Below the pieces are notes generated by a model that saw only the letters and a program-made list of their open reading frames with translations, was not told the DNA's origin and made no database searches. Positions 14,300-22,837 of a stretch of 24,210 nt of DNA are shown piece by piece (the first letter of the stretch is position 1; each line of letters opens with the position of its first letter). Both the position numbers and the translations under genes were made by a program. The stretch lies in contig JBGQCF010000035.1 in the NCBI GenBank assembly GCA_041495205.1, positions 1 through 24,210 of the forward strand, in the 5' to 3' direction. The stretch is from JAHFRG01 sp041495205. Lineage in GTDB: Bacteria; Pseudomonadota; Gammaproteobacteria; Burkholderiales; JAHFRG01.

Positions 14300-15256
14300 A
14301 TGCTTTCCGAATTCGAAATCATCCGGCGCTATTTCACACATCCGGCACCCCACGCTGTGCTTGGGGTCGGCGATGACGCGGCGCTGGTAAAAGTCGCCAA
14401 GGGCATGGAACTCGTGGTTTCCACCGACATGCTGGTTTCGGGCACGCATTTTTTCCCCGACGCGGATCCTTACAAGCTGGGACACAAGGCGCTGGCGGTT
14501 AATCTCTCCGACATGGCGGCGATGGGAGCGACACCGCGCTGGGTGACGCTGTCGCTCGCCATGCCTGAAGCCGATGAAAAATGGCTTAAGCCTTTTGCCA
14601 AAGGTTTTATGGATTTGGCAAGAGCGCAGCAGGTGGATTTGATCGGCGGCGATACCGCGCGAGGGCCGCTTAATATCTGCGTGCAAATCATGGGCGAGGT
14701 GCCAGCGGGCAAAGCGCTGCGTCGCGATGGTGCGAAACCCGGCGACGAAATATGGGTTTCAGGCCAACTTGGAGATGCCGCGCTGGCGCTCTCCCATTTG
14801 CAAAACCGCATTCACCTTGAAGCGCAAGAAGCGCAAGCTTGTTTGAATAAACTGCACACTCCCGCCGCGCGCGTCGCTCTTGGGCAGCATCTCCTGGGAT
14901 TGGCGCACTCTGCAATTGACATCTCCGATGGACTCCTCGCCGATTTGGGACATATCCTCGAGCGTTCCAGTGTTGCTGCGGTCATCGAGTTTACGGCATT
15001 GCCCAAGTCCGCGGTGCTGCAAAAATATCTGAAACACGACGCAGCGCTGCATGCGCTGCTTGCCGGCGGCGACGATTACGAGCTTTGCTTTACTGCGCCG
15101 AAGAAAAATAGTGTGGAGCTGGCAAAACTATCGCGCAAATTGAAACTGCCTTTGACGCGAATAGGCAGAATAGAAAACGGACAAGGCTTGATCCTGCTCG
15201 GCTCCGCGGGCAAACGCATGGTCTGGAACGCCAAGGGGTTTGATCATTTTGGCTGA
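14300..15256 (+). CDS. thiL: Thiamine-monophosphate kinase ThiL
   Basis: A 318-residue member of the AIR-synthase-related fold that phosphorylates thiamine monophosphate to the active cofactor thiamine pyrophosphate with ATP. Motifs: GVGDDAALV (22-30), STDMLVSGTHF (41-51), NLSDMAAMGA (69-78), LIGGDTARG (114-122) and SDGLLADLGHIL, all of which bind Mg2+ or nucleotide. The C-terminal GGDDYELCF is also standard. MLSEFEIIRRYF is a normal N-terminus, which fixes the start at 14300, yet no Shine-Dalgarno sequence is visible; repeat DNA ends just before it. TAAAAT at 14288-14293 may act as a -10. Confidence 0.97.
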   Translation: MLSEFEIIRRYFTHPAPHAVLGVGDDAALVKVAKGMELVVSTDMLVSGTHFFPDADPYKLGHKALAVNLSDMAAMGATPRWVTLSLAMPEADEKWLKPFAKGFMDLARAQQVDLIGGDTARGPLNICVQIMGEVPAGKALRRDGAKPGDEIWVSGQLGDAALALSHLQNRIHLEAQEAQACLNKLHTPAARVALGQHLLGLAHSAIDISDGLLADLGHILERSSVAAVIEFTALPKSAVLQKYLKHDAALHALLAGGDDYELCFTAPKKNSVELAKLSRKLKLPLTRIGRIENGQGLILLGSAGKRMVWNAKGFDHFG

Positions 15257-15257
15257 G

Positions 15258-15737
15258 ATGCTTCCAACGTGGCGGTTTATTCTACGCAACCCGGTGCATT
15301 TTCTCGCGTTCGGTTGCGGCGCGGGGTTGTTTCCCAAGGCGCCGGGAACTGCAGGCACGGTTTTGGCGTTTCCGCTTTTTTGGTACCTCAGCCCGCGTTT
15401 GATGCCGCTCGAGTTTTTGCTGCTGATTGCGGCACTATTCGTGCTGGGCATCTGGATGTGCGACAAAACCGGAAAGGCTCTGGGCGCACATGACCACAGC
15501 GGAATTGTCTGGGATGAATTGGTTGCGTTTTTGCTGGTGCTCGATTTCACGCCGAATACGCTGCTGTGGCAGGCTCTCGCGTTTCTGTTGTTCCGCACTT
15601 TTGATGTTCTCAAACCTCCGCCGATCGGCTATTTTGATGAGACGGTGCGCGATGGCTTCGGCGTGATGCTCGACGACCTGATTGCGGCGTTTTATACGCT
15701 GCTCTGCCTTGCGTTCTCGAGAACCCTGATCGGCTGA
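15258..15737 (+). CDS. pgpA: Phosphatidylglycerophosphatase A (PgpA)
   Basis: A 159-residue inner-membrane protein that removes phosphate from phosphatidylglycerophosphate to give phosphatidylglycerol. Family blocks: NPVHFLAFGCGAGLFPKAPGTAGT (11-34), HDHSGIVWDELVAF (78-91) with the acidic Asp-Glu pair, KPPPIGYFDETVRDGFGVMLDD (119-140) with metal-binding acids, and four hydrophobic stretches. The ATG at 15258 directly follows the thiL stop. A TTG at 15240 would add six residues and overlap thiL; I prefer the ATG. The stop overlaps the next start as TGATG, indicating translational coupling. Confidence 0.94.
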   Translation: MLPTWRFILRNPVHFLAFGCGAGLFPKAPGTAGTVLAFPLFWYLSPRLMPLEFLLLIAALFVLGIWMCDKTGKALGAHDHSGIVWDELVAFLLVLDFTPNTLLWQALAFLLFRTFDVLKPPPIGYFDETVRDGFGVMLDDLIAAFYTLLCLAFSRTLIG

Positions 15738-16225
15738 TGGCAAACGATATTCTCTATAAACTCGCAGCCAGGCTGGGCAAGGTCATGAAAGCCCGCAAGC
15801 TGATGCTGGTGACGGCGGAATCCTGCACCGGCGGCGGGCTGGGGGAGGCGGTGACCAGGGTGCCTGGGAGCTCAGACTGGTACGAGCGCGGTTTCATTAC
15901 CTACACCTATATTTCCAAGCGTGAAATGCTGGGTGTCAAAAGGAAAACGCTGGATAAATTCGGCGCCGTATCGGAACAAACAGCGCGCGAGATGGCGGCA
16001 GGCGCGCTCAAAAACAGCCACGCCCAGGTCGCAGTGGCGGTGAGCGGCACTGCCGGCCCGAGCGGCGGCACGCCTGATAAGCCCGTCGGCACCGTTTGTT
16101 TGGCGTGGTGCCTGAAAAACGGCGCAATGGTGAGCGAAACACACCGTTTCAATGGTAATCGCCAGACCATACGCCGCAAAGCAGTCATGCGTGCACTGCA
16201 AGGCGTGCTGGAAATGCTTGAATAA
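15737..16225 (+). CDS. pncC: Nicotinamide-nucleotide amidase PncC (CinA C-terminal type)
   Basis: A 162-residue protein of only the CinA C-terminal domain. It deamidates nicotinamide mononucleotide to nicotinic acid mononucleotide in the pyridine nucleotide cycle, which recycles NMN released by DNA ligase. Key signature: VTAESCTGGGLGEAVTRVPGSS (25-46), with the catalytic Ser in the AESC block, then GFITYTYISKREMLGV and VAVSGTAGPSGGTPDKPVGTV, ending with FNGNRQTIRRKAV. It lacks the N-terminal CinA nucleotide pyrophosphatase domain. It overlaps pgpA by one base. Its place directly before recA is common in Proteobacteria. Confidence 0.95.
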   Translation: MANDILYKLAARLGKVMKARKLMLVTAESCTGGGLGEAVTRVPGSSDWYERGFITYTYISKREMLGVKRKTLDKFGAVSEQTAREMAAGALKNSHAQVAVAVSGTAGPSGGTPDKPVGTVCLAWCLKNGAMVSETHRFNGNRQTIRRKAVMRALQGVLEMLE

Positions 16226-16246
16226 CTTTTGTAGTCCGTTTTTGGC

Positions 16247-16275
16247 TTCCTGCGTTAAGTCACTTGTGCCATAAT
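16247..16275 (+). promoter_or_regulatory. Possible recA promoter
   Basis: CATAAT (16270-16275) is a fair -10 with a 17-base spacer to TTCCTG (16247-16252), a poor -35. The start would be near 16282. No CTGT-N8-ACAG LexA site is visible in the 78-base gap. A strong ribosome site, AGAGGGG (16288-16294), precedes the recA ATG. Confidence 0.35.
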
Positions 16276-16303
16276 CTTTCAGACATAAGAGGGGATCAAA
16301 TTT

Positions 16304-17329
16304 ATGGACGAAAACAAAAGCAAAGCATTGGCGGCGGCGCTATCGCAGATCGAAAAGCAGTTCGGCAAGGGCTCGATCATGCGCCTCGGGGAGAGCGAGG
16401 TGGCCAGGGATATTCAGGTGGTGTCCACCGGCTCGCTGGGACTGGACATCGCGCTCGGCGTGGGCGGTCTGCCTCGAGGACGCGTGGTGGAAATTTACGG
16501 GCCGGAATCCTCTGGCAAGACCACGCTGGCGCTGCAAGTGATTGCGGAAATGCAGAAACTGGGCGGCACCGCGGCGTTCATTGACGCCGAGCACGCGCTC
16601 GATCCGCAATACGCGAAGAAGCTCGGCGTAAAAGTGGAAGAATTGCTGATTTCGCAGCCGGACAACGGCGAGCAGGCGCTGGAAATCACCGACATGCTGG
16701 TGCGCTCCGGCTCGGTGGACGTGGTGGTGGTGGACTCGGTCGCGGCATTGACGCCGAAAGCGGAAATCGAAGGCGAGATGGGCGAGCCGCAGATGGGCCT
16801 GCAGGCGCGGCTCATGTCGCAGGCGCTGAGGAAACTTGCCGCCAACATCAAGCGCTCCAACACGCTGGTGATTTTCATCAACCAGATCCGCATGAAAATC
16901 GGCGTCATGTTCGGCAATCCTGAAACCACCACCGGCGGCAACGCGCTCAAATTCTACGCATCGGTGCGCATTGACATCCGCCGCATCGGTTCAATCAAGA
17001 AAGGCGAGGAAGTGATCGGCAATGAGACCCGCGCCAAGGTAGTGAAGAACAAGGTCGCGCCGCCATTCAAGCAGGCGGAGTTCGATATACTTTACGGCGA
17101 GGGCATTTCCCGTGAAGGAGAGATCATCGAGCTCGGCGTAATCCACAAACTCATCGAAAAATCCGGCGCCTGGTATGCCTACAAGGGCGAGAAAATCGGC
17201 CAGGGCAAGGACAGCGCTCGCGAATACCTGAAAGAACATCCCAAGGTGGCGCAGGAAATCGAGACCAAGATTCGCGCCAATGTCGGCGTGAATGTTCCTC
17301 AGCAGCTGGCGGGTGAAAAGAAAGCTTAG
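16304..17329 (+). CDS. recA: Recombinase RecA
   Basis: A 341-residue protein of normal length. The Walker A loop GPESSGKTT (66-74), the catalytic EAL-type stretch FIDAEHALDP, the Walker B strand VVVVDSVAAL, and loops L1/L2 (GEMGEPQMGLQARLMSQALRKL; NQIRMKIGVMFGNPETTTGGNALKF) are all intact. It forms filaments on single-stranded DNA for homologous repair and triggers LexA cleavage in species with an SOS response. AGAGGGG nine bases before the ATG supports the start. The C-terminal tail is short and less acidic than that of E. coli. Confidence 0.99.
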   Translation: MDENKSKALAAALSQIEKQFGKGSIMRLGESEVARDIQVVSTGSLGLDIALGVGGLPRGRVVEIYGPESSGKTTLALQVIAEMQKLGGTAAFIDAEHALDPQYAKKLGVKVEELLISQPDNGEQALEITDMLVRSGSVDVVVVDSVAALTPKAEIEGEMGEPQMGLQARLMSQALRKLAANIKRSNTLVIFINQIRMKIGVMFGNPETTTGGNALKFYASVRIDIRRIGSIKKGEEVIGNETRAKVVKNKVAPPFKQAEFDILYGEGISREGEIIELGVIHKLIEKSGAWYAYKGEKIGQGKDSAREYLKEHPKVAQEIETKIRANVGVNVPQQLAGEKKA

Positions 17330-17762
17330 CCTGCGTGAGCGCGCGTTGCGCTGTCTCGCGCGGCGCGAACACTCGAGACTGGAACTGCAACGCAAGCTCG
17401 CGCCGCATGCTGAAGAACCCGACGATATCCAGATTTTACTCGATGATTTAGAGACGCGTGGCTGGCTATCTGAGGCGCGCCTGGTGGAGCAAACAGTCCA
17501 TACGCGACGTGGCAGATATGGCGTGATGCGCATCGTTCGGGAGTTGCGCGGTAAGGGAGTTTCGGAAGAAGCCATCTCGGAAGCCAAGCCGCAAATTCGG
17601 GAAAGCGAACGGGAAGCCGCCCGCGCAGTATGGCGGAAAAAATTCGGCAGACTGCCCAGGAATGCCAGCGAGCGAGGAAAACAAATCAGGTTCATGCAAG
17701 GCCGGGGATTTGATCTAGACGTGATCCTGAAGATACTGCGGCGAGCGGACGAAGACGAATAG
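17292..17762 (+). CDS. recX: Regulatory protein RecX
   Basis: A 156-residue basic helical protein that binds RecA filaments and limits their growth. LSLRERALRCLARREHSRLELQRKL is the typical first helical repeat, followed by VLxxLExRGWLSEARLVEQ-type and KGVSEEAISEA-type second and third repeats. The ATG at 17292 makes it overlap recA by 38 bases; GTG at 17313 would still overlap and gives 149 residues, closer to usual homologue starts. Neither has a clear Shine-Dalgarno sequence. The overlap implies co-transcription with recA, with translation coupled to the end of recA. Confidence 0.9.
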   Translation: MFLSSWRVKRKLSLRERALRCLARREHSRLELQRKLAPHAEEPDDIQILLDDLETRGWLSEARLVEQTVHTRRGRYGVMRIVRELRGKGVSEEAISEAKPQIRESEREAARAVWRKKFGRLPRNASERGKQIRFMQGRGFDLDVILKILRRADEDE

Positions 17763-17776
17763 TGGGAAGCAAGGTT

Positions 17777-20377
17777 ATGAAGAGCAGCGAAATCCGCCAG
17801 AAGTTTCTGGATTATTTCAAGAGCCGCGGCCACACTGTCGTGGCCTCGAGCCCGCTTGTTCCCGGCAATGACCCCACGCTGCTATTCACCAATGCGGGCA
17901 TGGTTCAGTTCAAGGATGTCTTTCTCGGCCGCGAGCAGCGTCCCTTTGTGCGTGCGGTGAGCTCGCAGCGGTGCTTGCGCGCCGGCGGCAAGCACAACGA
18001 CCTGGAAAACGTCGGTTATACCGCGCGCCATCATACCTTTTTTGAAATGCTGGGCAATTTCAGCTTCGGCGATTACTTCAAGCGCGATGCCATCCGCTAC
18101 GCGTGGGAATTTTTGACCGGCGTGCTGAAAGTTCCTGCAGACAAACTATGGGTGACGGTTTATGCGGAAGACGACGAAGCCGCAGAGGCCTGGCTCAAGG
18201 ATATTCGGGTTTCGGAAAAGCGCTTTGCGCGCATTGCGACGATGGATAATTTCTGGCAGATGGGCGATACGGGTCCCTGCGGACCGTGCACCGAGATTTT
18301 TTACGACCATGGGCCGGGCATTCCCGGCAACCCGCCCGGCACGCCTGGGGATCAAGGCGATCGCTTCGTCGAAATCTGGAACTTGGTGTTTATGCAATAC
18401 AACCGCGATGAAGCGGGAACGTTGCACCCGCTGCCCAAGCCTTCGGTGGATACCGGCATGGGGCTGGAGCGCATCGCCGCGGTGATGCAGGGCGTGCACA
18501 GCAATTATGAAATCGATTTGTTCAAGGATTTAATCAAAGCTGCGGCTCGCGTCACGCATAGCAAAGACCTTTCCAGCAATTCGCTTAAGGTCATCGCGGA
18601 CCATATACGTGCGTGCGGTTTTCTCATCGTGGACGGCGTGATTCCCGGGAACGAAGGGCGCGGCTATGTGCTGCGCCGGATCATCCGCCGCGCCATCCGC
18701 CACGGCTACAAGCTGGGTCAGAAGAAACCGTTCTTCCACTTGCTGGTCGCCGATCTGGTGAAAGCAATGGGCGTGGCTTATCCGGAATTGGGCAGCGGTG
18801 CGGAACGCGCGGCCCAAGTGTTGAAACAGGAAGAAGAGCGCTTCGCCGAGACCCTGGAAAACGGCATGGAAGTGCTGGAAGGCGCGCTCCATGCCGAGGA
18901 TCGCATGCTGGACGGCGAGACAGTGTTCAAGCTGTATGACACCTTCGGCTTCCCGCTTGACCTTACTGCGGATATCGCGCGCGAGCGCGGCATTACCGTG
19001 GATTTCGCGGGTTTCGAAGCGGCGATGGAGCGCCAGCGCGAGCGCGCCCGCGCCGCGTCCAAATTCAGCATGCAGGGCGGCGTGGAATACAATGGCAAGC
19101 AAACTGAATTTCACGGCTACGATACTGTGAAGCTGAATGCCAAGGTGGTGGCACTATACGTGGAAGGGAGTGCGGTTGATCGAGTCGCGCAGGGCCAGCG
19201 CGCCATCGTGGTGCTCGACCGCACACCTTTCTACGCCGAATCGGGCGGCCAGGTGGGCGACCGCGGCATGCTGATTGGCCTGGCCACGCCGCGCGCGACT
19301 TTCAAGGTGGAGGATACGCAGAAGGTTCAGGCCGAAGTATTCGGCCATCACGGTACGCTGGTGAGTGGCGAGCTGCGCATCAGCGACAGGGTAAGCGCAG
19401 AAGTGGACATTCAGTTGCGCAGCCGCACCATGCACAACCATTCCGCCACGCATCTGATGCATTCGGCGCTGAGGCAGGTATTGGGTACGCATGTTCTGCA
19501 AAAGGGTTCGCTGGTGGATGAATTTAAGACGCGCTTCGATTTTTCCCATCCGCAGCAAGTGACGCAGGAACAAATCCGCGAAGTGGAAAACCTGGTCAAC
19601 CGCGAAATCCGCCGCAACGAGCCGGCCGAAGCGCGCATCATGAAATACGACGAAGCGATCAAGTGCGGCGCAATGGCGCTGTTCGGCGAAAAATACGGCG
19701 ACGAAGTGCGGGTGATGCGCATGGGAGAGTTTTCCACCGAACTGTGCGGCGGGACGCATGTGAAACGCACCGGCGACATCGGCTTCTTCAAGATTGTTTC
19801 CGAGTCCGGGGTCGCGGCGGGAATCCGCCGCGTCGAAGCGGTGACCGGCGAAGGCGCGCTGGAATACGTGCAGCAACAGGAAGCGCGGATGCAGGAAGCC
19901 GCTGCGGCACTGAAAACCCAGCCGCAGGAACTCACGGCAAAAATCAATCAGATTATCGAAAATGTGCGCGCGCTGGAAAAGGAACTCGGGCGCCTCAAAT
20001 CCAGACTTGCTTCCTCGCAGGGTGATGAACTGATTAATCAGGCCGTGGAAGTCAAAGGCGTCAAAGTGCTTGCTGCCACGCTCGAAGGCGCGGACGCCAA
20101 AGCGCTGCGCGAAACCGCGGACATGCTCAAAGACAAACTCAAGTCCTGCGTGGTGGTTCTCGGCTCAACCGAAGGCGGCAAAGTGACGCTGATTGCCAGC
20201 GTGACCCAAGACCTGATTTCTAAAATCAAGGCGGGCGATTTGGTCAATCATGTCGCGCAGCAAGTCGGCGGCAAGGGTGGCGGAAGACCGGACATGGCGC
20301 AGGCAGGCGGCACCGAGCCTGCCAAGCTGTCCTCGGCGTTGCAATCAGTGAGCGCCTGGATAGAACAGCGTCTTTAG
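17777..20377 (+). CDS. alaS: Alanyl-tRNA synthetase AlaS
   Basis: An 866-residue class II synthetase of standard length that charges tRNA-Ala. The catalytic domain shows SSPLVPGNDPTLLFTNAGM, RCLRAGGKHNDLENVG and HTFFEMLGNFSFGDYFK. The editing domain has the zinc site HSATH (His555, His559) with CGGTH (Cys657, His661), which clears mischarged serine and glycine. The C-terminal C-Ala domain ends with GGKGGGRPDMAQAGG. The frame begins at GTG 17762, but GGGAAG seven bases before the ATG at 17777 and the family N-terminus MKSSEIRQKFLDYF favour that ATG. Its stop lies two bases from the stop of the convergent pgm gene, leaving no room for a terminator between them. Confidence 0.98.
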   Translation: MKSSEIRQKFLDYFKSRGHTVVASSPLVPGNDPTLLFTNAGMVQFKDVFLGREQRPFVRAVSSQRCLRAGGKHNDLENVGYTARHHTFFEMLGNFSFGDYFKRDAIRYAWEFLTGVLKVPADKLWVTVYAEDDEAAEAWLKDIRVSEKRFARIATMDNFWQMGDTGPCGPCTEIFYDHGPGIPGNPPGTPGDQGDRFVEIWNLVFMQYNRDEAGTLHPLPKPSVDTGMGLERIAAVMQGVHSNYEIDLFKDLIKAAARVTHSKDLSSNSLKVIADHIRACGFLIVDGVIPGNEGRGYVLRRIIRRAIRHGYKLGQKKPFFHLLVADLVKAMGVAYPELGSGAERAAQVLKQEEERFAETLENGMEVLEGALHAEDRMLDGETVFKLYDTFGFPLDLTADIARERGITVDFAGFEAAMERQRERARAASKFSMQGGVEYNGKQTEFHGYDTVKLNAKVVALYVEGSAVDRVAQGQRAIVVLDRTPFYAESGGQVGDRGMLIGLATPRATFKVEDTQKVQAEVFGHHGTLVSGELRISDRVSAEVDIQLRSRTMHNHSATHLMHSALRQVLGTHVLQKGSLVDEFKTRFDFSHPQQVTQEQIREVENLVNREIRRNEPAEARIMKYDEAIKCGAMALFGEKYGDEVRVMRMGEFSTELCGGTHVKRTGDIGFFKIVSESGVAAGIRRVEAVTGEGALEYVQQQEARMQEAAAALKTQPQELTAKINQIIENVRALEKELGRLKSRLASSQGDELINQAVEVKGVKVLAATLEGADAKALRETADMLKDKLKSCVVVLGSTEGGKVTLIASVTQDLISKIKAGDLVNHVAQQVGGKGGGRPDMAQAGGTEPAKLSSALQSVSAWIEQRL

Positions 20378-20379
20378 AT

Positions 20380-21756
20380 TTAAAAAGGCAGCCGAGCGCC
20401 GGGCTTGGCGGCGAGAATAACTTGCCTGAAGTCTTCCTGAATGCGTTTTAGTGCGGCTTGATTATCGGCTTCGAAGCGCAACACGATCACCGGAGTAGTG
20501 TTTGATGAGCGGGCGAGGCCGAAGCCGTCGGCGTATTCCACGCGCAGGCCGTCAATGGTAATCACTTCTTTTGCATTATCGAAGCGCGCGGTTTTTTGCA
20601 GCTTTTCAATCAGCGCGTAGTTTTCCCCCTCTTTCAATTGCAGGTGCAATTCAGGTGTGTTCACCGAATCGGGAAGGTTGTTGAGCGTCGCATTGATATC
20701 AGGCTGATGGCTCAAATATTCCAGAAGCCGCGCGCCGGCGTATAGGCCGTCATCGAAGCCGTACCAGCGCTCCTTGAAGAAAATATGCCCGCTCATTTCA
20801 CCGGCAAGCAACGCGCCGGTTTCCTGCATTTTCTTCTTTATCAGCGAGTGGCCGGTTTTCCACAAGACCGGTTTGCCGCCGCGTTCGCGTATCCAGGGAA
20901 ACAAGTTGCGGGTGCATTTCACGTCGAAAATAACCTCCGCGCCCGGATTGCGCGAAAGCATGTCGGCGGCGAACAGCATCAGCTGGCGGTCGGGGTAGAT
21001 GATTTTGCCATCCTTGGTTACCACGCCAAGCCGGTCACCGTCGCCGTCAAACGCCAGGCCGATTTCAGCATCGGTGGTTTTGAGCGCCTGAATCACATCC
21101 TTGAGATTTTCAGGCTGCGAGGGATCGGGATGGTGGTTGGGGAAATTGCCGTCCACTTCGCAAAAGAGTTCCTTCACTTCGCAGCCCAGCTTGCGGTAGA
21201 GCTTGGGCGCAAACGCCCCTGGCGCGCCGTTGCCGCAATCCACCACAATTTTCATTGGCCGCGCAAGCTTGATGTCGGCTGCAATGCGGTTTAAATAATC
21301 TTCTGTGATGTTTTTCTGTTGGTACCCGCCGCCGCCATGAATGAGATCGCTCTTTTCGAGCCGCGCCTTCAGTTTTTGAATGGATTCGCCGGAGAGTGTT
21401 TCGTCGCCCAGCACGATTTTGATACCGTTGTAATCGGGCGGATTGTGCGAGCCTGTAACCATCACGCCCGAATGGGTTTGCAAATGGTAAGTTGCGAAAT
21501 AGAGCATTGGTGTTGCCACCATACCGATGTCTATCACGTTGACGCCGCTTTTTTGTATGCCGTGCGCCAAAGCAGCCGATAGTTCCGGCCCGGAGAGACG
21601 GCCATCGCGTCCCACTGCGATGGTGGTCTGATTGCGCGCCCGCGCCTCAGAGCCGATGGCGTGGCCTATGGCTTCGACGATTTGCGGCGTGAGCGTTTTG
21701 CCGACAATGCCGCGAATGTCGTAAGCCTTGAAGATTTCTCTGGGTAGAGGTATCAC
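20380..21756 (-). CDS. Phosphomannomutase/phosphoglucomutase (AlgC-like)
   Basis: A 458-residue alpha-D-phosphohexomutase. Four domains are visible: FKAYDIRGIVG near the start; TGSHNPPDYNG with the phosphoserine Ser103; FDGDGDR with the Mg2+ site Asp237-Asp241; the sugar loop GEMSGHIFF (319-327); and the phosphate loop RSSNTTPV (416-423). It interconverts mannose or glucose 1- and 6-phosphates for polysaccharide and LPS precursors. The length and loops fit the dual-specificity PMM/PGM type such as AlgC. The start is GTG at 21756 without a visible Shine-Dalgarno sequence, because a repeat hairpin ends 13 bases upstream. Nearby waaF supports an envelope role. Confidence 0.95.
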   Translation of the reverse strand: MIPLPREIFKAYDIRGIVGKTLTPQIVEAIGHAIGSEARARNQTTIAVGRDGRLSGPELSAALAHGIQKSGVNVIDIGMVATPMLYFATYHLQTHSGVMVTGSHNPPDYNGIKIVLGDETLSGESIQKLKARLEKSDLIHGGGGYQQKNITEDYLNRIAADIKLARPMKIVVDCGNGAPGAFAPKLYRKLGCEVKELFCEVDGNFPNHHPDPSQPENLKDVIQALKTTDAEIGLAFDGDGDRLGVVTKDGKIIYPDRQLMLFAADMLSRNPGAEVIFDVKCTRNLFPWIRERGGKPVLWKTGHSLIKKKMQETGALLAGEMSGHIFFKERWYGFDDGLYAGARLLEYLSHQPDINATLNNLPDSVNTPELHLQLKEGENYALIEKLQKTARFDNAKEVITIDGLRVEYADGFGLARSSNTTPVIVLRFEADNQAALKRIQEDFRQVILAAKPGARLPF

Positions 21757-21769
21757 AAAAATACAATCG

Positions 21770-21853
21770 GACAGGATTTACAGGATTTTGCCGGATTAAC
21801 AGGATTAAAGCTTGTTATACCGCTAAATCCTGGTGAATCCTGTTAATCCTGTC
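21770..21853. repeat. CAGGATT inverted-repeat element, copy 2
   Basis: The left arm GACAGGATTTACAGGATT (21770-21787) pairs with 21836-21853 at 17 of 18 positions, with the same central T-T mismatch as copy 1. An inner hairpin, CAGGATT (21800-21806) with AATCCTG (21826-21832), has a 19-base loop that differs from copy 1. The element fills the pgm-yheT gap on the minus strand and its right end overlaps the yheT stop codon. Confidence 0.85.
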
Positions 21854-22808
21854 AATTTGAATTATCGAAAAACTCCATTATGCGCCGAGGCAACCAGTCG
21901 AGGTGCCCTGGAAACGTTCCGCTGACGAACCCCGCATGGCCGCCCGTACCCGAAAAATTCAATGTTACCGCAGCTGACACTGCAGCGGGTGAGGGCAGGG
22001 CGCCTGCGGGTAGAAACGGGTCGTTTTTGGCGTTGATGAGCAGCGTCGGCACGCGAATGTTTATCAAGCCGGGCTTGCTGCTCGCCCGCGTCCAGTAATC
22101 GTCGGTATTTTTGTAGCCGTGCAGCGGCGCGGTGACCACATCATCGAACTCGCGCAGCGTCCTGGAACGAAGCATTGCTTCGCGGTCCACCAGTTTGGGA
22201 AAACGCTTCAGTTTTTCCAGGAATTTCTCTTTCATGCTGGCAAGGAATGTGCGCGCGTAAAACAGGTTGAAGCCTTGTCCCAAATGATCGCCCGCCGCCA
22301 TCAAATCAATCGGTGCTGAAACAGCCGCAACTGCTTTGACGATGTTCCCGGCTTCCTCGCCTTGCTCGCCCAGCCATTTTAAAAGCGCGTTTCCACCAAG
22401 AGAAACCCCGACGGCGTACAGCTTGCCTGGGCTGTGCCGGGATTTGAGCCGGCGCAAAATCCAGTTGATTTCCGCCGAATCGCCGGAGTGATAGGCGCGA
22501 GGCAGACGGTTGATTTCACCGCTGCAGCCGCGGAACATAACCACCACGCCGCGCCAATTGAGTTTGCGCACGGCGTGCATCAAACTTAACGCGTAATGGC
22601 TGCTCGAGCTGCCCTCGAGCCCGTGAAAGAGCACGAGAAGTGGCTTATCAGGCTCACCCTCGACCCAATCTGCATCAATAAAATCACCATCCGGCGTATC
22701 CCAGCGCTCGCGCCGGTATGTGACGCGGTAACGCCGGTCAAGGAATGCCGCATAAATGGTTTGCAGATGGCCGCCGGGAAGCCACCACGGCGCGCGATAA
22801 GCTTGCAT
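21852..22808 (-). CDS. YheT-family alpha/beta hydrolase
   Basis: A 318-residue alpha/beta hydrolase of the YheT/UPF0017 family. WWLPGGHLQTIYA (8-20) is the family N-terminal block, FHGLEGSSSSHYA (61-73) the oxyanion region, MFRGCSGEINR the adjacent block, GVSLGGNALLKWLG (134-147) the nucleophile elbow with Ser136, NAKNDPFLP carries Asp263, and GGHAGFV carries His291. The substrate is unknown; family members are predicted esterases or lipid hydrolases. The final codons DNSN and stop lie where repeat copy 2 ends, so the repeat may have set the C-terminus. The upstream neighbour is an NTF2-like gene with a 29-base gap. Confidence 0.9.
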   Translation of the reverse strand: MQAYRAPWWLPGGHLQTIYAAFLDRRYRVTYRRERWDTPDGDFIDADWVEGEPDKPLLVLFHGLEGSSSSHYALSLMHAVRKLNWRGVVVMFRGCSGEINRLPRAYHSGDSAEINWILRRLKSRHSPGKLYAVGVSLGGNALLKWLGEQGEEAGNIVKAVAAVSAPIDLMAAGDHLGQGFNLFYARTFLASMKEKFLEKLKRFPKLVDREAMLRSRTLREFDDVVTAPLHGYKNTDDYWTRASSKPGLINIRVPTLLINAKNDPFLPAGALPSPAAVSAAVTLNFSGTGGHAGFVSGTFPGHLDWLPRRIMEFFDNSN

Positions 22809-22837
22809 GTGTCGGTTTTGCCGGTCGTGGCCCAGAA

